DNA of 64,000 bases from Corydoras sp. C115 (GCA_019802505.1 JAFMOC010000038.1:3462501-3526500); one strand, 5' to 3'; positions 53,428 through 63,635 are shown, counted from the first letter of the stretch. The notes: generated by a model from the sequence alone, not told the origin. Numbers and translations: made by a program.

Positions 53428-53735
53428 CATCTCATTATTGCTTAATACTCACGGATGGGGGGGGTTCCCCATGCCCATCCAGGGGAGAACGTTTTAGGCA
53501 CTGAGGAGATACACCAAGGACAAGGCGCCAATCTATCATTGGGCACACTCATTAACATAGACCCAAACATATTATATAGGGCAATTTAGAGCATTCAATT
53601 TACCTTGAATACATGTTTTTGGATTGTGGGACAAAACCTGAGACCCCGAGAAAACCCATGTGGACAATAGAGAACATGGAAGATCGAGATTCCGATTTTG
53701 AGAAGTGGATGTGCTAACTACTATACCACCACATC
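53428..53735 (-). mobile_element. SINE-1 copy, diverged
   Basis: TCTCATCTCATTATTGCTTA tail, GGGTTCCCCATGCCCATCCA, GGATTGTGGGACAAAACCTG, ACTATACCACCACATCGG head. Its B-box region is deleted. Confidence 0.88.
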
Positions 53736-53741
53736 GGTCCT

Positions 53742-54115
53742 GTGTCTTTTATTCATTCATTATCTTCCGCTTTATCCTCTATTAGGGTCGCGGTGGGGTT
53801 CCCCATGCCCATCCAGGGGAGAACGTCTCGGGCGCTGGGCAGATACACCCAGGACAGGGTGCCAATCCATCGCTGGGAACACACTCACTCACACAAACAC
53901 ACTCTATATGGGGCAATTTGGAATTTGGAGAACTCAATTGACTTAATCCATGTTTTTGGACTGTGGGAGGAAACCGGAGAACCTGGAGGAAACCCACACG
54001 GACACGGGGAGAACATGGAAACTCCACCCAGGTGTGGATTTGAACCGGGAATCCCTAGTGCTGAGAGGCGAACGTGCTAACCATTAAGCCACCATGCCGC
54101 CCGTGTCTTTTATTC
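53742..54115 (-). mobile_element. SINE-1 copy, full length, 13-bp target duplication
   Basis: GTGTCTTTTATTC at 53742-53754 and 54103-54115. Near-consensus body with a small GGAATTTGGAGAA duplication; head TTAAGCCACCATGCCGCCC. Confidence 0.95.
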
Positions 54116-54309
54116 TGCTTTTTAATTAGCAGAACCAAACAAGACCATAAAAGATACAAGTACAATTTGGCAGATGATTCTCAGCTCTGTGCTAACATGG
54201 ACATGGTGGTAATGTGTCCGTGGGTGTTAGGCCTGGTGTGAGTAATTCTTTGCAAACATCTCAAAGATACCAGTAAACTGTAAATAATTAGAGGATGACT
54301 TACACATGC

Positions 54310-54615
54310 TGTTACGATCAGCCGATGCCATGAGCTGAAGGTGGTATAAAAGTAGTCTTTAATGCGGAAAACACCAGGTGAAAACCGTCATAGACCCAAC
54401 ATAAGAACATAACATCGACAATGTTCCAACACTAAACCCAGGGAAGGAAGGGTTGGTCACATGACAAAACACAGCTGCACCTGATCTTCACAAATGACAA
54501 ATAATAAATAAACAGGAGCCAAAAGGGGGCGCTGATGTCCAGACCAGCAGTGCCAATGACACCACCAGCAACCAGTAGAGGGTGGTGATGCAACACATCC
54601 TGTGCAACAGATAAA
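54310..54615 (+). repeat. IR-4 interspersed repeat, copy 2
   Basis: TCTTTAATGCGGAAAACACC, GTTCCAACACTAAACCCAGG, GGAAGGAAGGGTTGGTCACA, GGCGCTGATGTCCAGACCAG, AGCAACCAGTAGAGGGTG. Pairs with 11945-12260. Confidence 0.7.
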
Positions 54616-54752
54616 CGACTGTCTTTAATTTGTAAATCTAAGATAAGATATGCCTTTATTTGTCATATGGGGGAGTTTACATTCTCAGCAGCAAGTTACA
54701 GTAGTATAGAGTCGAAAGGTAAAGACAGATTTACAAAAATATAATAGAAATA

Positions 54753-55140
54753 GAAATTGAGAACGGCGGCACGGTGGCTTATTGGTTAGCACGTTCGCCT
54801 GTCAGCACTAAGGATTCCCGGTTCGAATCCCCATCTGGGTGGAGTTTCCATGTTCTCCCCGTGTCCGCGTGGGTTTCCTCCGGGTTCTCCGGTTTCCTCC
54901 CACAGTCCAAAAACATGGATCAAGTCAATTGATTTCTCCAGATTGCCCCATGTAGAGTGTGTTTGTGTGTGTGTCTGTGTGTGTGAGTGTGTGCCCAGCG
55001 ATAGATTGGCGTCCTGTCCTGGGTGAATCTGCCCAGCGCCCGAAACGTTCTCCCCTGAATGGGCATGGGGAACCCCCCCGCGACCCTAATATAGGATAAA
55101 GCGGAAGATAATGAATGAATGAATGAATGAAATTGAGAAC
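54753..55140 (+). mobile_element. SINE-1 copy, full length, 12-bp target duplication
   Basis: GAAATTGAGAAC at 54753-54764 and 55129-55140. Complete head GGCGGCACGGTGGCTTATTG, intact B box GGTTCGAATCC, (GAAT)4 tail. The best plus-strand reference copy. Confidence 0.96.
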
Positions 55141-55770
55141 TAGTATATCTATAGTACATATCCAGTATTAAGGTATATTAATGGAAAAGTATTTCATGTA
55201 GACTTCATGTATTATAACTTGGAGGATTGGAATAAATCAGGCAGAGAATGCTGGGCCATGGCGGAGCATCACATGATAAACTCCACACCCTCAGTAAACA
55301 AAGTGAGGCTGCTCTGTGGGATTAACTAGTTTGCTTTCGTGTTGGAATTGCTGTCCTGTGCTTAGACATAAGCCTTACACCCTAACCGTTGTGGCAGGAC
55401 TGTCTGTGCTCACTGTGCTGTTTATCTGTGTTTGCCGTGTATGTGTGTCGACTGAGGCTGTTTACCAGAGCTTACTGCGATCCATGATGCATTAGTGTAA
55501 CTCAGTGACTTTCTGTGCTTTGGTTCGTCTTTGTGCCTTGTGTCGATTTTATAAATTAGTCCTTGATTAGTTTTTTTGTGAACTTCGAGTCGAGTAAGCA
55601 CTTTGGACTACACCTGTGATCAATACATCAAGTGACACCACAGAGTCCCTTTACCTTTTTTGAAGGACTATGGACCAAGCCATCGACAAGACTGAATGTG
55701 TACCTCCCTTAGAGGCTTGCATCCAGGTTCTATCAATTACTGAGACCTAGACCAGGACATGAGACATGAC
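55141..55770. other. Unique stretch
   Basis: 55260-55640 is balanced single-copy DNA rich in TGTG-type text. It may be part of an old element, but no second copy is in the window. Confidence 0.3.
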
Positions 55771-55775
55771 ATGAG

Positions 55776-55985
55776 GTTATTGAGCAGACGCTTTTATCCA
55801 AAGCGACTTACAAGTACCCCAACATGATGAGTGAGTTCAGAACAAAGGGTCAGCCCTGATACATCATTAATGAGCAATTAGAGTAAAGGTCTTGCTCAAG
55901 AACCCACATTGGTAACTTCTGTGGACTTGGGATTCGAACAGCCAAACCTTCAGGTTGATAGTTCAACAGCGTAACCACTGAGGTG
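55776..55985 (-). mobile_element. SINE-2 copy, reverse
   Basis: GCAGACGCTTTTATCCAAAG, CGACTTACAAGTACCCC, AAGGTCTTGCTCAAGAACCC, GGGATTCGAAC (reverse B box), GTAACCACTGAGG (reverse A box). Confidence 0.85.
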
Positions 55986-56072
55986 GTGTGGTCAAAGAGA
56001 AGAGTGGCTCACTACAAACATTACTGTCCATAACCAGCACTTTTAAATATCATGCACTTGCCATATCATTAT

Positions 56073-56332
56073 TTATTCATTATTTTGGAGGGGGGGTAAT
56101 TTGAACGCTGAGCAAATACACCCAGGACAGGGCGCCAATCTATCGTTGGACAAACTCACTCACATTTATGAGTAGAAATTGTAGAAATTAACCGTAAATC
56201 CATATTTTTAGGCTGTGGGACGAAACCGGAGAACCCGGAGGAGAACATGGAAACTCCACCCAGTTTGGGATTCGAACCAGGATCCTCAGCCCTAAAAGAA
56301 GACCATGCTAAAGTCAAGGTGCCACCCCACTT
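56073..56332 (-). mobile_element. SINE-1 copy with deletions
   Basis: CATTATTTTGGAGGGGGGG, AATACACCCAGGACAGGGCG, GGCTGTGGGACGAAACCGG, GGGATTCGAACC, CAAGGTGCCACCCC. The tail is badly eroded. Confidence 0.88.
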
Positions 56333-56730
56333 ACCATATCAGATCATCCATCCATTATCTTTCACTTTATCCTCTACTAGGGTCGCGCGGTGGTGGGGTT
56401 CCCCATGCCCATCCAGGAGAGAAAGTTTTGGGCGCTGGGCAGATACACCCAGAACAGGGCGCCAATCTATCACTGGACACACACTCACTCACACAGACAC
56501 ACACAAACACACTATATATGGGGCAATTTGGAGAATTCAATTGACCTTGTTGATCCATGTTTTTGGGCTGTAGGTGGAAACCGGAGAACCAGGAGGAAAT
56601 CCATGCGGACACGGGGAGAACATGGAAACTCCACCCAGATTGGGATTCGAACCGGGAAGCCCTAGTGTTGAGAGGAGAACGTGCTAAACACTAAGCCACC
56701 ATGTCGCCCCACTTACCATATCATATCATA
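56325..56730 (-). mobile_element. SINE-1 copy with about 17-bp target duplication
   Basis: CACTTACCATATCAGATC on the left and CACTTACCATATCATATC on the right (one mismatch). Full-length body. The target was the head end of the preceding SINE-1. Confidence 0.93.
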
Positions 56731-56794
56731 ATAATTTTATTACCTTCCTGGCAACCGAGAAGACTTTATAGAGAAGTTCAGTATGCTGCTGTCA

Positions 56795-57080
56795 TCTTTC
56801 CCCATGATGGCTGCCCCTTGTAATCCCTGGCAATTTTAAAATTCACTTCAGCACTTCTGTACACTACAGAGATTTTGTCTGTTGTGACCAGCTTTGATTT
56901 ACAGCACAGCTACTCCGCACAACAGTCACACATGAGGCAGTCAACCAGCTTGATCTCCTCATGACATGAAGCTCTACCCCCTCGGTTCTCATCATCACCA
57001 GAGTACAATCCTCACATCACCTCTTCCTGCAGTTGTCCATCTCTTCTTCACCTCCTACAGCCTTTTTTCATCATCATGTT
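56795..57080 (+). pseudogene. LINE endonuclease fragment (non-LTR retrotransposon)
   Basis: In one frame from 56829 the sequence reads G-N-F-K-I-H-F-S-T-S-V-H-Y-R-D-F-V, a decayed form of the GDFNIH motif of LINE AP-endonuclease domains (D to N). Still in frame come V-T-H-E-A-V-N-Q-L-D-L-L-M-T, comparable to THKAGNTLDLLIT, and S-S-H-H-L-F-L, comparable to LSDHHLL. At least two stops interrupt it. The relic may continue towards 57480, where K-A-A-Y-Q-S-A-V-I-N-L-L resembles the linker before the reverse transcriptase. The clade (L2/CR1-like) is a guess. Confidence 0.75.
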
Positions 57081-57480
57081 TATATCAGAGCTGCTAAATA
57101 ATCCTTCCCTTTCACTGTTCTAGCTAATGATGCTCTTCCTTGCAACACCAACACTGCCACCCCCTTTGCTCCACCCTTGTGACATGTTTAGTGAAGGGCT
57201 GTCTAATCTCTAGACCCTCTTGAGCCTCTGTCTCATGGATCTGTGCTGAAAATAACACACACACCTACAATAAATTAAAAAGAAACGATGAAAGTCTGAA
57301 CATCCCTCAGATCTGGCACTGTATCAGTCTCCTCATGTTACCTTCTCCAGAGACGTTTCCACTGCCAAGACCTCCTTCTTTTGGTCCAAGACACAAAGCA
57401 ACTTGGATGCACATACTTTCAATTAGATCTGTAAAGGCTGCCTATCAGTCCGCAGTAATAAACTTGCTTAAAGTAGTGCA
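57081..57480 (+). other. Possible continuation of LINE relic
   Basis: Text such as CTTTGCTCCACCCTTGTGAC and GGTCCAAGACACAAAGCAAC is compatible with the region after the endonuclease, but frames are broken and no motif is decisive. Confidence 0.35.
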
Positions 57481-57985
57481 TTCATGGTTCCAATTTTAGC
57501 ACACTGGTATTATATCTGTATGAATAAGAGCTGGGCAGGAAGATCCTGAGCTTCACTCCCAGCCGGGGTGACCAGAGGTTCTTTCTCTGAGGAATCTGCA
57601 TGTCCTTTCCATGCATGGATTTATATTCCACAAGCGAGCCAATGGGTCCATTGGAACGACTACATCGGTATATCATTTGTAACAGTTTCTCTTAATAAAA
57701 TGCCAGATGTTAAACTAAATTAAGTAATTAAATCTGATCGACTGTATTTTGGAATTTCGTGTGTCTCAAATCGATACCACTACACATAAAACAGCCCAAA
57801 GTCAGGACGGCGAGGCTCATCGTAATGCGATTTAACTTACACTAGAAATACTAATCGGATTGTCACAGTGATCATTGTCATGCAACGTCCTTCTAGTTGA
57901 CATTGTGAAATGGGTGACAAGGCTAAGTCAAGTCAACCCCGCTGTGATTGGGGTTCATGACTGTTGCCACCAGATAAAAACACAG
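57481..57985. other. Unique stretch
   Basis: No gene or repeat recognised. Confidence 0.35.
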
Positions 57986-58262
57986 AACTACTTTACTGAC
58001 ATCTCAATGCGACAGAAGACCAATCACCTAACTTCTGATCATAATTTCATTGACTAAACACAAACTTACTTAGATTGTTATTTAATTACTAACCAACTCA
58101 GTCAACTCATAGTCAGCGCAAGTCTGTCTGAAGCCTTGGTGTCCCAATTGACTTGACTATGAAGCTAAAATGTTCTCGTAAATTAAATTAATTAATTCTT
58201 TTAAGTGAAATCATGTAGTTGTTCATTGTTTGGACACAATGCAATAAAATGGTAGATGGTAG
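57986..58262 (+). repeat. Left flank unit of trinucleotide array 1
   Basis: CTTTACTGACATCTCAATGC, GAAGACCAATCACCTAACTT and later GAAATCATGTAGTTGTTCAT, GGTAGATGGTAGAAGGAGCA recur before array 2 at 61868-61997. About 118 bp at 58081-58198 are absent from the second copy. Confidence 0.85.
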
Positions 58263-59015
58263 AAGGAGCAGTATAATAGCTATAGAAGTAATAATAGTAA
58301 TGGAAAGTAATAGTAGAAGAAACAATAGCAGTAACAGTTAAAGAAAACAGAAAAAGAGTAAGAATAGTACTAGCAGAAGCAGTAGCAGCAGCAGTATTAT
58401 TAGTAATAGTTATATTAGTAGCAGAAGCAACTCTCATACTAGTAGCAGTACTAGAAGCGGTATTAGTAGTATTGGCAGGAGGACCAGCATCGGTAGTTGT
58501 AATAGTAGTAGCAGTATTAGTAATTGTATTAGTAGTATTAGGAGTCATATCACCAGCAGTAATAGTAGTAGTGTAATAGTATTTGTAGTAACAATTTTAG
58601 AAATTGCAGTAGTAGTATTAAGAGCAGGATCACCAGTATTAGTAGTAGTAGTAGCAGTACTAGTAGCAGTAGTAATAGTAATGGAAGTAGTAGCAGTATT
58701 AGTAATTGTACAAATAGTATTAGCAGCAGGATCATAAGCAGCTGTAGTAGTTGCAGCCATACTAGTAGCAGTAGTAGTAATAGTAATTGCAGCAGCAGTA
58801 TTAGTAATTGTAATAGTAATAGTAGTAGCCATCCTAGTAGCAGTAGACGTAGTAATAAATGTAGCAGTAGTAGTAGTATAAGTAACTGTAGTTGTAGTAT
58901 TAGAAGCAGGATCATCATCAGTAGTAGTAGTAGCCGTACTAGTAGCAGTAGTAGTAGTAATACTAGTAATCCAAGTATTAGTAATTCTAGTTGTAGTATT
59001 AGCAGCAGAATTATC

Positions 59016-59047
<32 letters not shown>

Positions 59048-59635
59048 CCATACTAGTAGTAGTAATAGTAATAAATGTAACAGTATTACTAGTAGTAGCC
59101 GTAATAGCAGCAGTATTAAAAGTATTAGTAATAGTAGTAGTAGTATTAGTAATTGTAGTTGTAGTATTAGGAGCAGAATCATCACCAGTACTAGTAGTAG
59201 CCATCGAGTAGCCATAATAATAGTAGTAATATTAATAAATGTAACAGTAGTACTAGTAGTAGCCATAATAGCAGCAGTATTAGAAGTATTAGTAATATTA
59301 GTATTAGTAATTGTAGTTGTAGTATTAAGAGCAGGATCATTGTTAGTAGTAGTAGTAGTAGCCGTACTAGTAGCAGTAGTAGTAGTAGTAGCAGTATTAG
59401 TAAACGTAGTTGTAGCATTAGCAGCAGGATCATCGTCAGTAGTAGTAGTAGTAGCCATACTAGTAGTAAAAATAGTAATAAATGTAACAGTATTACTAGT
59501 AGTAGCCGTAATAGCAGCAGTTGTAGTAGTAATAGTAATAGTAGTAGTAATATTAGTAATAATAGTAGTAGTATTAGCAGCAGGATTATCAGCAGTAGAA
59601 GTAGCAGCCATATCAGTAGCAGTAGTATTTTTTTA
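58263..59635. repeat. TAG/GTA trinucleotide array 1, higher-order
   Basis: About 1.37 kb of diverged AGT/GTA triplets with AAT, AGC and GGA variants. AGCAGGATCA-like blocks recur near 58624, 58727, 58909, 59171, 59331 and 59425, and ATGTAACAGTA near 59076, 59237 and 59479, suggesting a higher-order period around 250 bp. The minus strand is open in two frames (219 and 353 residues, Thr/Ala- and Leu-rich) only because the triplet excludes stops there. Confidence 0.95.
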
Positions 59636-60170
59636 TTTGAAGTATTTTTTTCTAGTTTTCTTTATATTTATCGCACATATGAACTGAGATACATGTTCAA
59701 GTCATAACCTGAGCTCAACAAAACAATGCTGTTGTTCTTTTAATTCTGCATGATTCATTATTTCCTTCCCTCTAATAATGTGATGCTGTCATTATGCCGC
59801 ATCTCTTTGGGCCTTTCTCTATCTCTGTGATCGAATGCGATCAGCCAGAGATCAAAGGGACGACACAAAGCTTTGTGGTAAAATAATAAATGAAATGCTA
59901 ATGCTAAGAGACAAGCTGTTAGCCTTCTTTTACTAAATAGTTCTAAATGGCACGTTTTCACAAGCAGATGTTGACAAGCAGATAATTATCACGCCTTTCA
60001 GAAGTCAGGTGTGTGAAGCGTTATAAACACCAGGTGCACAAAGCGGTCAGTTAATATAAATATAATGAATACATAATAAAAAGTACACACTTGTCACACT
60101 TATTAATAATATTTTCAATCAATAACTAATAATTCCCATTCAAACATATGTAATGATGATTTTGTTATGT
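59636..60170. other. Unique AT-rich stretch
   Basis: No gene or repeat recognised. Confidence 0.35.
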
Positions 60171-60173
60171 TAT

Positions 60174-60502
60174 TCAGTCATTATGTTCCACTAATCCTCT
60201 ACTAGGGTCGCGGGGAGGGTTCCCCATGCCCATCCAGAGGAGAACGTTTGTGACGCTGGGCAGATACCCCCAAGACAGGGTGCCAATCTATCACTGGGCA
60301 CACTCACACACACACAAATACTATATGGGGCAATTTAGGGCATTCAGTTTTACCTTAAATCCATGTTTTTGGACTGTGGGAGGAACCGGAGAACCCAGGC
60401 GGACACGGGGAGAACATGGCAATTCCACCTAGATGGGGATTCGAACCTGGAATCTCCAGTGCCGAGAGGCGAACGTGCTAACCACTAAGCCACTGTGCTG
60501 CC
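60174..60502 (-). mobile_element. SINE-1 copy
   Basis: CAGTCATTATGTTCCACTAA, CCATCCAGAGGAGAACGTTT, GAGGAACCGGAGAACCCAGG (short deletion), AAGCCACTGTGCTGCC. Confidence 0.92.
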
Positions 60503-60605
60503 TTTTTTAATTACTTTTCATTATCATTTAAACCACTAATCGCAATACATGACGTGACAAACACATTAACGAACACATTCATGTTTGTATCTTTAATTTC
60601 CCAAC

Positions 60606-60692
60606 TAGCTATTTTTGGACTGTGGGAGGAAACTGCAGCTCCCAAAGTAAACAGGCTCATCCACTGGGAGAACATGCAAAATCCAAATAGGA
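60606..60692 (-). mobile_element. SINE-like body fragment
   Basis: TTTTTGGACTGTGGGAGGAA, CTGCAGCTCCCAAAGTAAAC, GAGAACATGCAAAATCCAA. A more distant relative than the SINE-1 copies nearby. Confidence 0.6.
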
Positions 60693-61689
60693 CCTTGTCT
60701 GCAACAAACAAGTGTTAAATCTATGCCCTTCTTACTGTGAGGTAAGTGCAAAGCAACTGCCGGCATATAATAATGATTAATGTATGTCTTGCGTCTTTTA
60801 TTCGGAATCACTGTAGCTGTTTCCTCTTATTATAAATTCTCCTTGTGAACAGAGCCTCAGGCTTGACACCTTGTATGCTACTATTTCCAGAATGAGTCCT
60901 TAATTGTATCCGTACTGCGGCTAGAATCTGGACCTCGGAGACGCCTGTGGACCCCTTTGCTGTGCCGGCATGCACATGGTCTTGTTTTTCAGCTAAACAC
61001 ATTCTGTATTACAGACATGGATGGCATGAGGCATACCTGTTAGAACTGCTCTTTATCTGCTCCATTTCCATTACACGTGAATGACAACTAAATAGCAATA
61101 CAGTGGTCTGTGAAGGACAATCTGATACTTAGAAGATACAATCATTGCAGAGCTGTGTATATAATCAAGGAAAATCACTTTGCTTTCTTCACATGGAAGA
61201 TGAGAAAGAGAACAAATCCTTATTTACTGACAGCTTCAGAGGACCATTCTCATTCCGTTTGCCTGGAATAAATACAAAAATGTTGTAATTTAAGCAGAAG
61301 CTGTTTGTATCTATTATTGTATTTCTTTGATTTTAAAAAGACAGACGTGTCAGAAGTGAAAACAACATCGAAACAGAACTGTAATCTAGAAAAGTGAAGA
61401 GCTACAAGACCCTAAAATCATGCACAGGAATCTCAGACAAGAACAGAAGCCACGATTATAATAACACGTCTTCCAAAAAGCAAAAGTCAGCAAATAATGA
61501 AAAACAGACTAATGAAAAGATTGAAAATGGCAACATCGTGAAACACTGGACAGGAACCAAACCGAAAACGCAAATCAATGAATCAAACAGATACATGAAC
61601 TCAGATAGACAGGTTCTGTAATAGAGCTGGCAACCAACCGCCTTACGTATTTATTGTGATCCTTGGGTTTGCACACGTGCACTTTATGT
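60693..61689. other. Unique stretch
   Basis: 60740-61020 and 61030-61270 are balanced and repeat-free. A 75-codon Lys/Asn-rich ORF at 61394 lacks splice signals. Confidence 0.3.
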
Positions 61690-61746
61690 TGATTGTTCCT
61701 TGGGAACGCTGTCTCATTTCACATATACTGTACTTTATATTGTGGA
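61690..61746 (+). repeat. IR-6-like 3' end
   Basis: CGCTGTCTCATTTCACATAT, ACTGTACTTTATATTGTGGA, continuing into ATGACAAATAAAATTACTTG. Resembles the retroelement tail type of IR-6. Confidence 0.45.
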
Positions 61747-61872
61747 ATGACAAATAAAATTACTTGAAAACTTGAATACAGCATGGACCTCTAACTGTGT
61801 TCTACTTTGGTTTTAGCAGCTATGAGGTTACGTTTTTATTTACAGAGATCACGGCAAGGTGTGGACAACTTT
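61747..61872 (+). repeat. Direct repeat L flanking array 2
   Basis: ATGACAAATAAAATTACTTG, ACAGCATGGACCTCTAACTG, GCTATGAGGTTACGTTTTTA, GGCAAGGTGTGGACAAC. It recurs at 62283-62412, so array 2 and its flank unit sit between two copies of a 125-bp segment. Confidence 0.92.
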
Positions 61873-61997
61873 ACTGACATCTCAATGTGACGGAAGACCA
61901 ATCACTTAAATTCTGATTATCATTATTTTAAATGAAATCATGTAGTTGTTCATTGTTTGGACACAATGCAATAAAATGGTAGATGGTAGAAGGAGCA
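61868..61997 (+). repeat. Left flank unit of trinucleotide array 2
   Basis: Same sequence as 57986-58262 minus the internal 118 bp: CTTTACTGACATCTCAATGT, GAAATCATGTAGTTGTTCAT, GATGGTAGAAGGAGCAGTAT. Confidence 0.9.
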
Positions 61998-62282
61998 GTA
62001 TATATATATAGAAAAAGTGTAAAAATAGTATTAGCAGAAGCAGTAGCAGCAGCAGTATTAGTAGTAATAGTTCTATTAGTAGCAGAAGCAACTGTCATAC
62101 TAGTAGCAGTACTAGAAGCGGTATTAGTGGTATTGGCAGCAAGACCAGTATCGGTAGTTGTAATAGTAGTGGTATTAGTAATTGTAGTAGTAGTATTAGG
62201 AGCGGGATCACCAGCAGTAAAAGTAGTAGTAGTAATAGTAATTATAGTAACAGTGTTAGTAATTGCAGTTGTAGTATGTAGT
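61998..62282. repeat. TAG/GTA trinucleotide array 2
   Basis: A short TATA run, then AGCAGAAGCAGTAGCAGCAG and further triplets closely matching 58365-58560 of array 1 (e.g. AGAAGCGGTATTAGT), ending GCAGTTGTAGTATGTAGT. Confidence 0.95.
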
Positions 62283-62412
62283 ATGACAAATAAAATTACT
62301 TGAATACTTGAATACTTGAATACAGCATGGACCTCTTACAGTGTTCTACTTTGGTTTTAACAGCTATGAGGTTACGTTTTTATTTACAGAGATCATGGCA
62401 AGGTGTGGACAA
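62283..62412 (+). repeat. Direct repeat R flanking array 2
   Basis: ATGACAAATAAAATTACTTG with an extra ATACTTGA unit, ACAGCATGGACCTCTTACAG, GCTATGAGGTTACGTTTTTA, GTGTGGACAAC. Duplicate of 61747-61872. Confidence 0.92.
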
Positions 62413-62625
62413 CGATCATGGGTTTAAATCAAAACTATGGTGAATGAAGGGGTTTGCTATGTGGTGTTTGCATCTTTTCCCAATGGCTGTGTGAGTTTCC
62501 TCACATGGGAAATTTTTTTTTAAAGGTGAATTGGTGATGATTTTAGTCTTACAATGGTTTTACTGATTTGGTTAGATCATAGATTAAGGTTTCAGGGCTC
62601 CAGCCCCATGACTTTGATATTATAT
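62413..62625. other. Unique stretch
   Basis: No feature recognised. Confidence 0.35.
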
Positions 62626-62627
62626 AC

Positions 62628-63090
62628 AGTACCAGTCAAATATTAGGACACACCCCCTTCTTTCTCCAGTATGAATTTTCTCCACATACCATAAAGATGG
62701 ACTTTGTAGTTCTACAATTACAGACTTCGGGAAATCTGTTTTCCTTGTTTGTGTTAGTCCCCTGCTGGTTCTCTGTCTCTGATGGTATTGGTCAGTACCA
62801 TCACAGAACAGGTATCATTTGGGTGGTGGATTGGTTATTGTCAGTTCTGCAGTGACACTGATGTGGTGAGGGGGTTTTAGTGCAGCAGTGCTGCTGTAGT
62901 TTCATCCACATACCTTATTGTCACTGCTGGGATAGGAATAACGCACCCACCAAATATTACCTGCTCTGTGGTGGTACCATTGGGGTTCTGACCATTAGAG
63001 AACAGAGTAAACAGTATGTACTGTAGTCCACAAACAGGTGGACTACAGTCTGGAATTGTAGAACTACAAGTCCATCTTTACAGGAGGTGA
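62628..63090 (+). mobile_element. DTE-2 element, full length with inverted ends
   Basis: ATAAAGATGGACTTTGTAGT near the left end pairs with AACTACAAGTCCATCTTTAC at the right end. Before that lies a TACAGTACCAGTCAAATATT terminus. Interior CAGTTCTGCAGTGACACTGA and GCTCTGTGGTGGTACCATTG match 5400-5600. Non-coding, so non-autonomous. Confidence 0.8.
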
Positions 63091-63213
63091 TAGTGTTAAA
63101 ATAACATATATATAATGGTTGAGTTGTAAGTTTTTTGTTGGGTCTCACCTTATAATGTTAGGGTGGTCTGTGAAATTTGACAGAAGTGCAACACAAGGCA
63201 TGAAACCTACAAG

Positions 63214-63218
<5 letters not shown>

Positions 63219-63256
<38 letters not shown>
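63219..63256. repeat. (CA)n microsatellite
   Basis: About nineteen CA units preceded by GTGCGCGC, an alternating purine-pyrimidine stretch able to adopt Z-DNA. Confidence 0.96.
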
Positions 63257-63261
<5 letters not shown>

Positions 63262-63355
63262 GCGTGTCTGTTTGAATGGCATACTTGTAACCTCTGTCGC
63301 TCACTGTGACATAGTGAAAGAAATTAGAAGAGGCCTACTAAAGTCACTCTCAAAT

Positions 63356-63427
63356 GCTGTGTGTGTGTGTGTGTGTGTGTGTGCTTATGTGTGTGTAAGT
63401 GTGTGTGTGTGTGTGTGTGTGTGTGTT
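63356..63427. repeat. (GT)n microsatellite pair
   Basis: GT runs at 63357-63383 and 63397-63426 separated by CTTATGTGTGTGTAA. Complementary to the CA run 100 bp upstream, so the two could pair as a long hairpin. Confidence 0.95.
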
Positions 63428-63558
63428 GGTGTAACCCTCTTGATAATAGCAGTGGAAAATCGGAGCAGTAAGAGCAAGATGAAAGACTTGACATCAAACA
63501 GACTTTAGAACAGAACGCGAGAGCAAGAACGGGACAAAGAAGGAAGACACAGTCCTCG

Positions 63559-63562
63559 TCTC

Positions 63563-63632
<70 letters not shown>
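63559..63632. repeat. (TC)n microsatellite
   Basis: About 74 bp of CT with CCC and TTT interruptions; homopyrimidine, capable of triplex formation. Confidence 0.97.

Positions 63633-63635
<3 letters not shown>

Noticed and set aside
54766..54840. tRNA gene at SINE-1 head
   Set aside because: Dozens of copies share it together with a 270-bp common body; it is a SINE head.
58545..59611. Thr/Ala-rich protein gene on the minus strand
   Set aside because: Open in two frames at once because the trinucleotide repeat contains no stop codons there; no promoter or splice context.
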